A DNA stretch of 64,000 nucleotides from Aquatica leii (lineage: Eukaryota; Arthropoda; Insecta; Coleoptera; Lampyridae). The position numbers were made by a program, and so were the translations under genes. Location of the stretch: the NCBI GenBank assembly GCA_035610365.1, contig CM069437.1:55328093-55392092 (forward strand), in the 5' to 3' direction. Positions 24,751 to 35,166 of the stretch are shown in pieces; position 1 is the first letter of the stretch, and every line of letters begins with the position of its first letter. Under the pieces are notes generated by a model that searched no databases, was not told the DNA's origin, and worked only from the letters and a program-made list of their open reading frames with translations.

Positions 24751-24860
24751 CAGGGGTCGACAACCATTTTTGGCTACGGGTCAAAATCAACTACAATGTA
24801 AATATTAAAGGGACGTTTGGGTCAGTGCCATTTTGATTTTAAAACAATCTTTTACTTAAT
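24751..24860 (+). mobile_element. hAT-type terminal fragment
   Basis: CAGGGGTCGACAACC followed by TTTTTGGCTACGGGTCAAAATC resembles the 5' end of Charlie-like hAT non-autonomous elements (family consensus begins CAGGGGTCGGCAA). The matching second end and a target duplication were not found, so it is a fragment. Confidence 0.45.
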
Positions 24861-25019
24861 AATATAATTATTAAGAAAATAATTACAATATGCTTTAATT
24901 GTTATTATAAAAACTGATAAAATTATAATTGTTATAAAAACATAGTTGAATGAACTTTATTTATAAACGTTCTCGTCGATAGTAATGGCTCCCCTGATGT
25001 TAAATTTGGGATGTCAACT

Positions 25020-25240
25020 TAGTCACGCCTAGTGTATAGTCAGCCGTTTTAAGACGAACGCATAAAAACAATAAAGTATATATTCACCACAGCGATACCA
25101 AAGAAATTGGTTTTCGAGTAACAAGAAGCAGAAGCAAACAGTTACAAGAAGATGACAAATGTGATTTTGTCGAAACGTCGTCAAGAATGAGAATAAGGTT
25201 TTACTCAGAACCAACTGACAACGCGAAACATCACCCGAAA
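25020..25240. repeat. Penelope-like or LINE-tail repeat shared with 60822..60895
   Basis: The block gtcgaaacgtcgtcaaga...agaaccaactgacaacgcg (about 25170-25225) recurs inverted at 60828..60892. The CGAAACGTC core is the signature of Penelope-like element ends and is part of a hammerhead-type motif. This explains the minus-strand open frame 25029..25244, which is not a gene. Confidence 0.5.
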
Positions 25241-25259
25241 ACAACAGCAGTCATATATA

Positions 25260-26080
25260 ATAGCCGCGGAAATTTGAAATTTTTTTTTTAAATAGAACAT
25301 TGTAATGTAACGCTCTCTTTAACTAATTATTTAAGACATGAGGATAAATTCAGGTAAATGTCACATATTGTGTAGGTACTCATTGTGTACCAATTAATTT
25401 TTCAAGAAAAATAAATAATTAAAAAATTGATTAACAGAAAATAACATCCGCGGATTTGGTTATTCACGGAAGTAAACAAAAACATAAAATAGTAAGCTAT
25501 AACGTTTAGGATGCATTATATTAAGTTATAAAACACAATATGTTTAACTTGTTTTACAGAATCATTAATAACATATTTTCTTTAGAAACACATCTGCGTT
25601 AGAAAAACTTAAGTTTTTAATAAAAAAGAAATCCTTAATGAATGCTAAGGGATTAATGTGCTGATAACTGTGGCGTTTAAATTTTTAATCAATTTAAATA
25701 AGAATATAGCTATGCTTAAATAAATTGAAATTAAAAATAAAACGAAGATGCGCTATCTGCGTAACAATACAAAAAAATTATACTTCCTTTTGTGCAAGAC
25801 TAGGAAAATTTGTTGTATGCACTTCACATCACGCGTAACACAGAACTAAATTTTTGATTAGATGCACAACTCTCTTATAGTTCATATTGTAGAATAGTTG
25901 GTGCAGGTATCGGTTCTACTGCATTCTTGTATAAACCTGTAGACAGTCATGACTTGTATTTTATACACCTGTTTATATTTATATTTTACTTAAGACGTAA
26001 AAATTGCTAATAATTTATTCATTGTTATTTATTTTAACTTCCATATTAATAAAAATGTGTCACAGTTATTTTATATTAAA
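25260..26080. other. No recognisable gene
   Basis: AT-rich sequence without coding or repeat signatures that I can name. Confidence 0.5.
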
Positions 26081-26084
26081 TCTT

Positions 26085-26205
26085 GCGCGGACCCCCTGTT
26101 GTTGTTCAAGAACCCCCCAAATCAATTTTAATTTCTCACAGACTATTAGAATAATTGCGAGAACCCCTAGGGGTTCGTAGGAACCACTTTGGGAACTACC
26201 GTTGT
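26085..26205 (-). mobile_element. hAT-type MITE terminal fragment
   Basis: Read on minus it gives GTTCCCAAAGTGGTTCCTAC then GAACCCCTAGGGGTTC and a downstream GGGGGGTTCTTG / GGGGGTCCGC. This resembles the ends of hAT-like MITEs beginning cagTGGTTCCCAAAC. Only one end is recognised. Confidence 0.4.
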
Positions 26206-26449
26206 AAATAAATTTGTTTTTGAAGCAAGGTTTCGTTGTACTTTTAGATTCCAAAAATAATTCCACTAGAATTAAACAAAAACTATTGATAATCTTGATA
26301 AGTTATAATTTCTTGGCAATTTAACTGAAACACGTTCAAATAATGATTGTGTCGCATAAAATATTTTTGACCTAAGTCTAACTACGTGCTTCTCGTAGCA
26401 ATCAATACAGTTATTGCAATATAAGAACTTGCAATTGCCGATATTTTCA

Positions 26450-27835
26450 AGCCCTTCGTAGGGGCTACCTTCTTGGCTTTTTTTGAACTACTAGTTGATA
26501 TAAAAAATGGTTTCACTTTTAAACTAAACTACTCATATATTTCTTCTGAAGTGCCTGAGTATAAAATTTTATGTATTAAGCTTACTTCAAGTACATCACT
26601 CTCTACAAACTTTTGCAACAGTTTTCAGAAATAATTCGATCACGCAGAAAACCTGCGGTTGTTAAGTAATCAACCAACTCCCATATTATCAAAACTTTTG
26701 GTCCATCAGTTGCATAAAGACCACAAAGACTTGCTTAATACAAATTAAATGCATGAAAAAGAATTTGACGCTATGTTGTATTTAGGTACTGCATTAAGAT
26801 TTCCTGGTCATTGCCTTTGCACTTTGCGGTGACTATCGTCAAAATGCAAGCCGAAACATTTTAAAGATTTATTGTCAAACTTATTTAAGATGATCGATTT
26901 TTCTAATGCATACATTGATGACATTCTCATCTCGTCATGCAATTTTAGATTTAGATTTTTAATTGCCGCCGCTCTTCGGCAGTGTGTTAGCAGTGTCTAG
27001 GAACATTTGTATTTATTATCACAGAAGCTATAGCCTAAGGAAAATATAGAGCTTATGATCAACATGTGTCAGCATTGTTGTAACTCAACAAAAGTGTTTA
27101 ATAACATCTACTTAGATATTGTAGTCATAGAATCAGAAAGATACAGATACTGTCTTACTGTGGTGGATCAATTCACTCGTTAGCCTGAAGTTGTACCGAT
27201 GAGTAAACAAAATGCTTTAACTCCAATTTTACAATAATTGGATTGCTAGATTTGGTATATTGTTAGGAGTCATAAGAGACTAAGGCAAACAGTTTGAATT
27301 GGCACTTTTTAAACGTTTAGATTGTTTATTGGATTTGACTTATCTAAAGACAACTGCATACCATCCAACAACTTAAACGGCTCATTAAAAAATGTTGTAC
27401 CAGCAAAATCATCAATAAACACAAATTTGGTCTACAATTTGGTTAAGAATCTTCAAGCAACAGCTGAGATACGTCAACCCTTGCACCTTTTAAGCAAATT
27501 TCTATAATTTTAAAAGTAAAAAAAAACGTTTGTATTTAAAAATCTTGCTGCTACAGATCAAGTCTCTGTAAGCCATGCCGGTTCTAAACACTTTCTACAA
27601 CTGTTTTACAACTATTCATACAAAGTGGTCAAACCTTTACAAAAAAACTGTTGTAATCTACATCGACGGTCTTGCATATATTATAAAACAAGAGCGATCT
27701 TTAACTACACTTCAACTCAAGAACAAGATGGCACCATCAATCCCTTTTGTTCTATCAGGAAGCTAAGCCCATCCACAGTACAATATTTTACAAAGTCTAG
27801 AAAACGCGTTTGCTTTTCAAATTGACCGCTTGCTG
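26450..27835 (+). pseudogene. Second Ty3/Gypsy pol remnant
   Basis: Fragmentary RT (ALCGDYRQNAS near 26820, the 'CGDYR.LN' block; FSNAYIDDILISS near 26898, the catalytic YxDD block) is followed by the integrase core (NIYLDIVVIESERYRYCLTV near 27104, TAYHPTT-like text near 27356). A GPY-like tail lies at 27610-27720, ending VVIYIDGLAYIIKQERS. RNase H and the zinc-binding segment are mostly lost, with stops throughout. It differs in wording from the other two Gypsy copies, so it is a separate family. Confidence 0.6.
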
Positions 27836-28001
27836 AATGTCGCTAAACCACTAGCATGATAAGTTTTTTTTAATGATATGTCACAGATTACAAAATTTGT
27901 AGTTTTTTTTATAAATTTTTATAACAAACAGTATATGAATAATTGTATATTTTTATTTATACTTTGGTTTTTATAAATATCTATTTTTATTAAAGTATGT
28001 T

Positions 28002-28140
28002 TGTAGGATATCAATCCTACTGATATCACTGGTTTTAATTAAATAAAATGTTTAATCGAATGTGGATTGTATTTTAATAACGTTACAAGATGAATGTTGA
28101 ATGCTAACTTAAAAATATATCAAACTTACAAATTCTACCT
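28002..28140 (-). repeat. 3' LTR-like repeat of the BEL/Pao element
   Basis: Partner of 29744..29881. Contains gtaggatatcaatcctac, a small inverted repeat, at its distal end. Confidence 0.7.
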
Positions 28141-28147
28141 GTTACCC

Positions 28148-29470
28148 TCACCCCGCTATCGATATTTCTGTCTTCAATTTATTTAATTGTAACTTATTAA
28201 CTAAGTCTGCGGTTATGAAACTTGATTGTGAATCTCTATCGAACAACGCTCTACAACTATGTAACAATCCTTTATTATCACAAATTTTAGTTTGAAAATT
28301 TGGGCTTGCGTTGATGTTTGTACTTGGAGATGCATTAACACTAACCGTAAAATTGTTACCAAAATGTAGTAATGTGTGATGTTTTTGTCGGCATTTTCTA
28401 CAAGAGTTCAAACTTCTACATTCTTTAGATTTATAATTATTTTTTAAACAGCTGGTGCATAAACTTAAATTGTTAATTTTGGAAAATCGTTTGTCCGAAG
28501 AATAACTTAATAATTTAAAGAACTGTCTTAAGTAATGTTCACCGTTGTATAAATTACAAGTCATTTTAAAATCTTTTTTCGTAACACATCGATCTTATTT
28601 TTGTTTTTTGTTTATAATATTCATTTGCATTAATATTTTCAAGCATTGTGCATTTACCGCAAAGAAATGTATTTAAATCTGACATTTTGGGTAAGGTACT
28701 AATTGCAGTATTTTTTCCTTCCCATTCACGTTTAGTGACTTGATCAAATTTATTTGTAATTACGTAAATAAGCAAAGCGTCTCACTGTTGCACTGGCTGG
28801 CCCAACATTTCCAGCCCACGCATATGTGTATTAAATCCATCTAATAAATGACGTAACGCAGAATGATTTTCTTTATTTATCGACGGCAAATTAAAAATTG
28901 CCTTAACATGGTTATTAACTAACAAAACTTTGTTTTCATATCTTTCGTTTAATAAATTTCAGGCAGTATTATAATTTGTCGACGACATTTCTAAAGAACG
29001 AATTATATCTACCGCTTCACTCTTGAAAGAAGAACGTTGGTTATAGAATTTTTGTACGTCAGAGATTATACTATTTGTATAAACTATTAATGAAATGAAT
29101 CCTTAAAATAAAGCCATTGGTCATATAAATTGTCAAAAACTAGTAAATTAAGACTGGGTAATTTTATCGAATTTAACAAATTTTTATCATTGTTTACGAT
29201 AGATCGCGTAGATAAAATGTTCGTTGGTTGTTGACTTTCATGTTCAATTATAACTCTCTCGGCATTTGATATTAGATTAAAATAATCGTTTTCAAAGTTT
29301 GTGATTTCGTTTGATTGATCAACACTAGAGCGTCAATGCTTGCTTGTATTTCAATAAATGAATCATAAGCTTAATTATATCTTCAGCAATCGTTTTTTTA
29401 TTTGAAGTAAATTAGGATTTAATTTGTCAATTTCGTTTAGATATGAACTGAATCGGGTCAGACATCCCTT
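28148..29470 (-). pseudogene. BEL/Pao gag and protease, broken
   Basis: Reading from 29470 down: LPSLNLLVFDNLYDQWLYF near 29110-29165, the DUF1759 gag block; LEMSSTNYNTAWNLLNERY near 28950; a degenerate RHLLDGFNTHMRGLEMLG near 28830; LPKMSDLNTFLCGKC near 28660. The intact frame 28148..28564 holds a zinc knuckle (CTSCLKNNYKSKEC and CRKCRQKHHTLLH) and an aspartic-protease start, FDRDSQSSFITADLVNKL. The family reads DSGSQ there, so the catalytic triad is lost. The frame then runs directly into the polypurine tract, with no pol. Several stops. Confidence 0.75.
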
Positions 29471-29743
29471 AATTGCAAAACGTGAATAAAAATTTACAAT
29501 ACAAGTTTGTAAGAAATAAATGAGTATAATGTTATCGTTTTTGATTATGTACTTACAAGTAATTTATTAGTAAGCTCAATTCAATTTTTGTTTAAATTAT
29601 TCCTTTATGTAATTTAAAAGCATCGATTGAAAGTTAAGAAACTAAAATAAAAATAAAAGGATGACACTAACCTTAAACGCAGTAAGTTGAATAACGGCGA
29701 AAGTCATTAATGTTTATTCCATTTTGTTCGATGGAGCAAAATT

Positions 29744-29881
29744 GTAGGATATCAATCCTACTGGTATCACTGGTTTTAATTAAATAAAACGTTTAATCGA
29801 ATGTAGACTGTATTTTAATAACGTTACAAGTTGAATGTTGAATGCTAACTTAAAAATATATCAAACTTACAAATTCTACCT
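29744..29881 (-). repeat. 5' LTR-like repeat of the BEL/Pao element
   Basis: Near-identical to 28002..28140. It directly abuts recognisable Copia gag sequence at 29890, suggesting insertion into, or recombination with, the neighbouring Copia element. Confidence 0.7.
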
Positions 29882-29889
29882 CTTTCTTC

Positions 29890-32510
29890 CAAAAAGGGTT
29901 GCTACCTGAGGTATGTTCGTAACAAAAGCAATTCTTCTACAATTTATAAGTGCATTTGAAAGAAGTAGGAAGTGCTAAAGAAGTTTGGGACATACTTCAA
30001 AACCTATATGGAAAAGTTTGCAAGAAAAATAGTTCTATTAATGAATTTAACTTCCTTAAGATTAAAAAATTGTGCATGGAATGTTATGTTATGTGAAGCT
30101 GAAGATTATAGTAAAATGTTTTTTGTTTACTTTTTAAAGACAAAGAGTGAGGCGTTTCAAAGATTTAAAGAATTCAAAGCTGTCGTTGAGAACCAAAATA
30201 ATTAAAAATTTTCGAACAGATCAAAGCAATGAATGTAAGTATAATATACCAAAAAACAAATCTTTATTTTTTACAGAAAATAGTTTTGCTGAAAGGTTGA
30301 ACCAAACTTTAGTCAAGAAAGCAAAATATTTGCTCTTTGATGCAAGTCTAGAAAAGAAATTATGAGCAAAAACTTTACATACGTTTAACAGTATACGAAA
30401 TAGATGCATTGCTGCTGGACTAAATAATTAAATTCCATTTAAGTTTTCTAATAGTGATACACCAAATTTGGCATATTTTTGAGATTTTGGTAGTGCCGTA
30501 ATGATCTATACACGACAAGAATTCAAGTTTGATAAGAAGTCGAAGAAACAAATTTTTGTAGGTTAAGCAGAGAATATACAACCGAAATCAAAAGGACGAA
30601 CAAAATAACTGAAACGCAATCAGTTCCAGAGACAAAAGCCATGATAAAAGAGCAAACTTAGAAGACGATTTCATGACAGCAGAAACAAAGATTTCAGTTG
30701 CAAGTACAAATCAAGATGAAGAAATTCCTACGGAGAATGTCTTAGGTGATAGTGATTATTTTCTAAAATTTGAAGAACATTAGAATCAAAGTACTGAAGT
30801 AAAGAAGTCTCAGAGGCAATGAATAGAAATAACATATGATGATTATGTTACATACTTAGGTTCAACAAATAAAATTAACCTAGAAGAGTTTCCTTTAATT
30901 TTCTTAGAGGCAATGTACAGTTGTGATAACGAAAAATCGAAACGAGTTATGGAGGAAGAAATAAAAAAGTTGCAACATAGCAAAACATGGGATATGGTGG
31001 GATATCTTAGTGCAAGTCTTGTAGTAGATTGCAAGTGGGTTTACAAAGTGAAGATTGATAGCAAATACAGAACAACAGATCGGTCTAGATTAATGGCTTC
31101 ACTGAGAAGGAAGAAGTGAACTACACTGAAACTTTTTCTCCAGTGGCATTCTAATCTTAGCTTATTAGTCGTCTTAACTGTAGAATTAAACTTAAATGTA
31201 ACTTGAGTGATGTTGATTATATAAAACAACCTGACGGTTTTGTTAAGCTTGATGATAGAAAAAGGTTTTAAACTTGAACCGGGCTATTTTTGCAAGTTTG
31301 ATAAAAGAAGGTAGAAGTTTTAATAAACTTAAAATAAAACAACTCAAAATTCAAACTGTGTTTTTATAAAACATTATAAAAATTTAATTACTATTATTGC
31401 ACTATACGTGGATATTTTTTTCATTTTCTTGAATGACGCGATTGAAATTATTAATTTAAAAAGAAAATTGCAAGCTGAAGAATCTGGGTCAGGCTAAACA
31501 AATTTTGGGAATGAATGTATGTATCAATAAGGAAAATAAAACTAATAATTATGATTTTTTGCCATATCAACAGTTAATAGATGAATTGATCTAGCTGTAA
31601 TGACGAGACATAACTTATAGTGTAAGTTGTCTCAACCAATTTTATTGAAGTAATGATAAAAAAACGAAAAACATTAAAAAAGCGATAAAAGGCTTCTAAA
31701 GTATTGGCAAAAAACGAAAGATTTTTATCTTAAATATGAGAAAAGTTCATGTCAATTGATTGGTTTTGTTGACGCTGATTGGGGTTGTAATTTAGTTGAT
31801 AGACAATCTTATACAGGTTTTTGTGTTAAGTTGTTTTAAGTCTAATTGTGCTATTGAGTGGGAAAGTAACAAGCTGAAGACTTTATCAGAAAATTTTAAA
31901 AAAATGTATTTAAGAAATCTACTGGGTGAGTTGAAAAAGCTTTTTAAATTTATTGAAACGTTCAGCTTCGAGAGTATTTACGAAGTTACTATCAACAACT
32001 AGAACGTTTGGATAATATGTGGAAAATTCTCGAAGAATGGCTGAAATATATAAAAGCAATACAAACAAATCATAAGTCAGTTATTATTTATTTCGAAGTC
32101 GCAAGTGTTAAAAACATGTTTAAATAAATAAGTGATTAAGGCGTGTCGAGATAAATATAAGGGAGTATAACCTTACGTAACTTTATTTGCAAACAAATGT
32201 TAAACAGAAGTTATCCGGAGACATTATCTTTCGAGTGAGTGTACTATATAAATTAACGTGTGTTTTTCTTAGTTTTCTTTAGATTTAATTAGTTTCGTGT
32301 AGTTTTAAACGTGTAAATATTTTTAGTATAAATTAGTTTTAAAATTTGTTACAGAATTTTAGTTTACTGTAGCAGTTAGAACGCATTAAAATTAAGTTAT
32401 AATCTTATTATTATTAACTTGAAATATTTACAAACTGCCGAGATGTCGGCAAACATATTTACTAAAGCTTTGGAATTAACATTATAAATTTTTAAGTATG
32501 TTGGGCGTTG
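29890..32510 (+). pseudogene. Ty1/Copia gag-pol remnant
   Basis: In order: gag UBN2-type block (EVGSAKEVWDILQNLYGK, 29955-30010); integrase end (FAERLNQTLVKKAKYLLFD, about 30286-30345; PNLAYFRDFGS-like near 30460); RT start (MEEEIKKLQHSKTWDMV at 30949, VVDCKWVYKVKIDSKYRT at 31022); ALYVDIFFIF near 31400, where the family reads LYVDDmli; RNase H (IGFVDADWGCNLVDRQSYTG at 31760, CAIEWESNKLKTLS); then, beyond a solo LTR, the terminal LKYLQTAEMSANIFTKAL at 32418, matching '(P)T..M.AD.lTK.L'. The zinc knuckle, protease and most of integrase are deleted. Many stops; dead. Confidence 0.75.
31932..32353 (+). repeat. Solo LTR inserted in Copia RNase H
   Basis: Clearly homologous, on the opposite strand, to the LTR at 48808..49260: shared tagaacgtt, aaattct, ttcgaagtcg, taaataagtgattaa, gcgtgtcga, acattatctttcgagtga, and the end taaattagttttaaaa...gttaca. 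It starts TG and ends CA. It splits the last part of the Copia reading frame. A clean target duplication is not obvious, consistent with age. Confidence 0.65.
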
Positions 32511-32593
32511 TCTCTAGTTTGTAAGTTTTAACTGAGATTGGTAAACCCTTTATGTTAGGAGTGGCTATAAAAACTACTTGAAGAGTTTTCTTA

Positions 32594-32636
32594 TGGCGAC
32601 GTTTCGTGGAACGGTTGTGTCCACTTCTTCAGGCCA
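32594..32636 (-). ncRNA. Minimal hammerhead-like ribozyme motif, left
   Basis: Mirror copy of the motif at 34474..34516: stem I UGGC/GCCA, core CUGAAGA, stem II GUGGA/UCCAC, then GAAA and a GUC cleavage triplet, with stem III reduced to one pair. Small hammerhead variants at Penelope ends are established; the call for this copy is from pattern only. Confidence 0.55.
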
Positions 32637-32947
32637 ACTGAATTTATTAAAAAGAAAAGAAAACAACATAAGTAAAAACGACAGTTACAATCCGGTGAGA
32701 GCTACAAACTATTATTCTACTTATTATAAATGCTATTTTTTTTTTTTTTTATAAATATTACTTACGGAAAACAAATAAAAAGTAGACTGGTCCGCAAACA
32801 ACATCATAAATGTAAAATTAATAAATAACAAAAAACAATTAATATAAATTACACGAAACCTGTACAAACTAAATCACTAACAGACAATTAATGGTCGTGT
32901 GATATAAAATATGAGCAATAAAAGATAACCCAAAACATACCCAAGGT

Positions 32948-33490
32948 CTAGGAAATTTTAGAGATAAGGTTATTATAAACTGTACTAAGGTTGTTAGTAT
33001 CAGTGTTGAAATTAACATTATTCTTATGTTTTGTGATAAATATCATTTCTGCAACTAATCTTTTACAAAATTTCGGCTCCACATCTAAAATAGAAGGATT
33101 ATTAAAATCAAAATTATGTTGTAAATTAATATGGTGGAGAGCAAGAGCTGATTCTGCCTTTTTATTTTTGCAATCATATTGGTGGTTCTTAATTCTGTTA
33201 ATAGTTTTTTGTTTTGTTTGACCAATATAACATTTATTGCAATCCATACAATCGATTTTATATACAACATTGTGTTTGTCTAATAACTTGGTCTTAACTT
33301 TAATGTTGGAATAAATAATGTTGTAAATAGTATTGTTATTATAAGTTGTTATTTTAAGGTCCGACGTTGTTAAAATAGGAATCAGCTTCTTAGTAAGGCC
33401 AGGAACGTTAATGATTTTAGAAAATTTACAGATAGAATTATTTTGAATAGATGGTGATGGAGTACCGTTGTTGGTGTTAGTGTGAAACAA
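32948..33490 (-). CDS. Penelope-like GIY-YIG endonuclease domain, left copy
   Basis: An open frame of 180 codons. From residue ~74 it carries the GIY-YIG core in its Penelope form: VVYKIDCMDCNKCYIGQTKQ, with a CxxC-like pair inserted between the two motifs. It then has the catalytic Arg block (KTINRIKNHQYDCKNKKAES), HHINLQHNFDF, and the terminal Glu block (CKRLVAEMIFITKHKN). In intact Penelope elements this domain follows the RT and nicks target DNA. Here RT is absent, so it is an isolated domain whose expression is unlikely. The true upstream frame continues toward 33690 in the linker. Confidence 0.75.
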   Translation of the reverse strand: MFHTNTNNGTPSPSIQNNSICKFSKIINVPGLTKKLIPILTTSDLKITTYNNNTIYNIIYSNIKVKTKLLDKHNVVYKIDCMDCNKCYIGQTKQKTINRIKNHQYDCKNKKAESALALHHINLQHNFDFNNPSILDVEPKFCKRLVAEMIFITKHKNNVNFNTDTNNLSTVYNNLISKIS

Positions 33491-33665
33491 AATTCTATTA
33501 ATCAGGTTATTAGGATAATTGTTGTTTTTGAGTAATTTTTTAAGTATATTAAGGTTTTTTATATGGAATTTGGAATTACTTAATCTTATTATTTTGTTTT
33601 TAATAGACTTTATAATGTTTATTTTTTGATGGTGAGCATGTTTAGAAAAGTAGTTTATAGTACGA

Positions 33666-34163
33666 TTGGAGGCTATCGGTTTAGTAAACCAATCGGTTAT
33701 TAACGTTCCTGGCCTTACTAAGAAGCTGATTCCTATTTTAACAACGTCGGACCTTAAAATAACAACTTATAATAACAATACTATTTACAACATTATTTAT
33801 TCCAACATTAAAGATAAGACCAAGTTATTAGACAAACACAATGTTGTATATAAAATCGATTGTATGGATTGCAATAAATGTTATATTGGTCAAACAAAAC
33901 AAAAAACTATTATTAGAATTAAGAACCACCAATATGATTGCAAAAATAAAAAGGCAGAATCAGCTCTTGCTCTCCACCATATTAATTTACAACATAATTT
34001 TGATTTTAATAATCCTTCTATTTTAGATGTGGAGCCGAAATTTTGTAAAAGATTAGTTGCAGAAATGATATTTATCACAAAACATAAGAATAATGTTAAT
34101 TTCAACACTGATACTAACAACCTTAGTACAGTTTATAATAACCTTATCTCTAAAATTTCCTAG
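33666..34163 (+). CDS. Penelope-like GIY-YIG endonuclease domain, right copy
   Basis: The same domain as the left copy on the opposite strand; only a few residues differ (NIKDKTK versus NIKVKTK, KTIIRI versus KTINRI). The first 12 or so residues come from the junction sequence, not from the element, so the real element sequence starts at INVPGLTKKLIPIL (33699). All GIY-YIG landmarks are retained. It is truncated, with no RT. Confidence 0.75.
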   Translation: MEAIGLVNQSVINVPGLTKKLIPILTTSDLKITTYNNNTIYNIIYSNIKDKTKLLDKHNVVYKIDCMDCNKCYIGQTKQKTIIRIKNHQYDCKNKKAESALALHHINLQHNFDFNNPSILDVEPKFCKRLVAEMIFITKHKNNVNFNTDTNNLSTVYNNLISKIS

Positions 34164-34473
34164 ACCTTGGGTATGTTTTGGGTTATCTTTTATTGCTCAT
34201 ATTTTATATCACACGACCATTAATTGTTTGTTAGTGATTTAGTTTGTACAGGTTTCGTGTAATTTATATTAATTGTTTTTTGTTATTTATTAATTTTACA
34301 TTTATGATGTTGTTTGCGGACCAGTCTACTTTTTATTTGTTTTCCGTAAGTAATATTTATAAAAAAAAAAAAAATAGCATTTATAATAAGTAGAATAATA
34401 GTTTGTAGCTCTCACCGGATTGTAACTGTCGTTTTTACTTATGTTGTTTTCTTTTCTTTTTAATAAATTCAGT

Positions 34474-34516
34474 TGGCCTGAAGAAGTGGACACAACCGTT
34501 CCACGAAACGTCGCCA
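34474..34516 (+). ncRNA. Minimal hammerhead-like ribozyme motif, right
   Basis: tggc (34474-34477) pairs with gcca (34513-34516) as stem I. CTGAAGA (34478-34484) fits the CUGANGA core, position 7 being free. GTGGA (34486-34490) pairs with TCCAC (34500-34504) as stem II. Then GAAA (34505-34508), C-G as a one-pair stem III, and GTC with cleavage predicted after 34512. One extra A lies between core and stem II. Penelope-like elements are known to carry such short-stem-III hammerheads, which act as dimers. Confidence 0.6.
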
Positions 34517-34580
34517 TAAGAAAACTCTTCAAGTAGTTTTTATAGCCACTCCTAACATAAAGGGTTTACCAATCTCAGTT

Positions 34581-35160
34581 GAACTACGCATTAGGAGGTA
34601 TAAAACACTTTTCTTTGTAAGTTTTGTTAATTTTGTAATTTAAAGTTTTTTTAAATTAGTGGAGGTGTTATCATAGCTGAAAAATGTTAGTTGAGTAGCG
34701 ACATTTAGGATCCATTTTTATTACTATAATTTATATAAAGAAATCACAGTTCTCATTTTTACACAACAGTGCACGTATCGTTGTGCACTTTTGAAAAATA
34801 ACTATTGGAAGTACATTTATATTTGAACAAGTGGATTGTTTTTATTAATAATAATTGTAATCAAGTATTATTAACATATATACATAAATGTTTCTGTAGC
34901 TACTGTATATAATGTGCTAAATGAATATAACACAGATCACGTACTTCACTCTCAGAAAGGCCAATATTAAATAAAGTTACGGATGAAATGAAAAGCGGTT
35001 TAAGAAGTTTTGTGCTATAAACTTTTTATGTAATAAGCCACCAACAATACAGAAAGTTGTGGCTTGCAAAAACGAAGATGAGAATTTCGTGAAGTTACAA
35101 AAAATATTGGAGGAAATTGGGTTTAGGTCAGTTAAACAAACAAAAGTGTACTGTATTAAA
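34581..35160. other. Copia 3' flank and unassigned AT-rich DNA
   Basis: Immediately right of the Penelope copy, gttgaactacgcattaggaggt reads LRIRR-like text seen near the end of Copia elements, and ttagtggaggtgttatcat near 34660 resembles a Copia polypurine tract. A small perfect inverted repeat agtgcac/gtgcact lies at 34768-34789. Nothing else recognised. Confidence 0.3.
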
Positions 35161-35166
35161 ATAAAA

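Larger units (their letters stand above)
28002..29881 (-). mobile_element. BEL/Pao element carrying gag-protease only
   Basis: Two near-identical repeats of 138-139 bp (28002..28140 and 29744..29881; only a handful of substitutions) bound a minus-strand gag-protease region. On minus, the 5' repeat ends ATATCCTACA, and the 3' repeat is preceded by a polypurine-like tract GGGGTGAGGG (near 28145-28156). They therefore behave as LTRs, although 138 bp is short for this group and the exact LTR start is unclear. No reverse transcriptase or integrase lies between them, so this copy is non-autonomous. Confidence 0.72.
32530..33690 (-). mobile_element. Penelope-like element, 5'-truncated, left copy
   Basis: Reading from 33690 down: linker text INIIKSIKNKIIRLSNSKFH and NNNYPNNLINRILFHT typical of the region between RT and endonuclease, then a GIY-YIG endonuclease frame and a 3' tail with a hammerhead-like motif. 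32530..33412 is the mirror image of 33699..34580. The reverse transcriptase domain is missing. It lies within the 3' end of the Copia element. Confidence 0.85.
32530..34580. repeat. Inverted repeat of ~880-bp arms, 286-bp spacer
   Basis: Left arm 32530..33412 and right arm 33699..34580 are reverse complements with very few differences, including the flanking 3' tails, the poly-T/poly-A tract near 32735 and 34360, and the ribozyme-like motif. The spacer is the extra 5' part of the left Penelope copy. A transcript through both arms would form a long hairpin. Confidence 0.88.
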
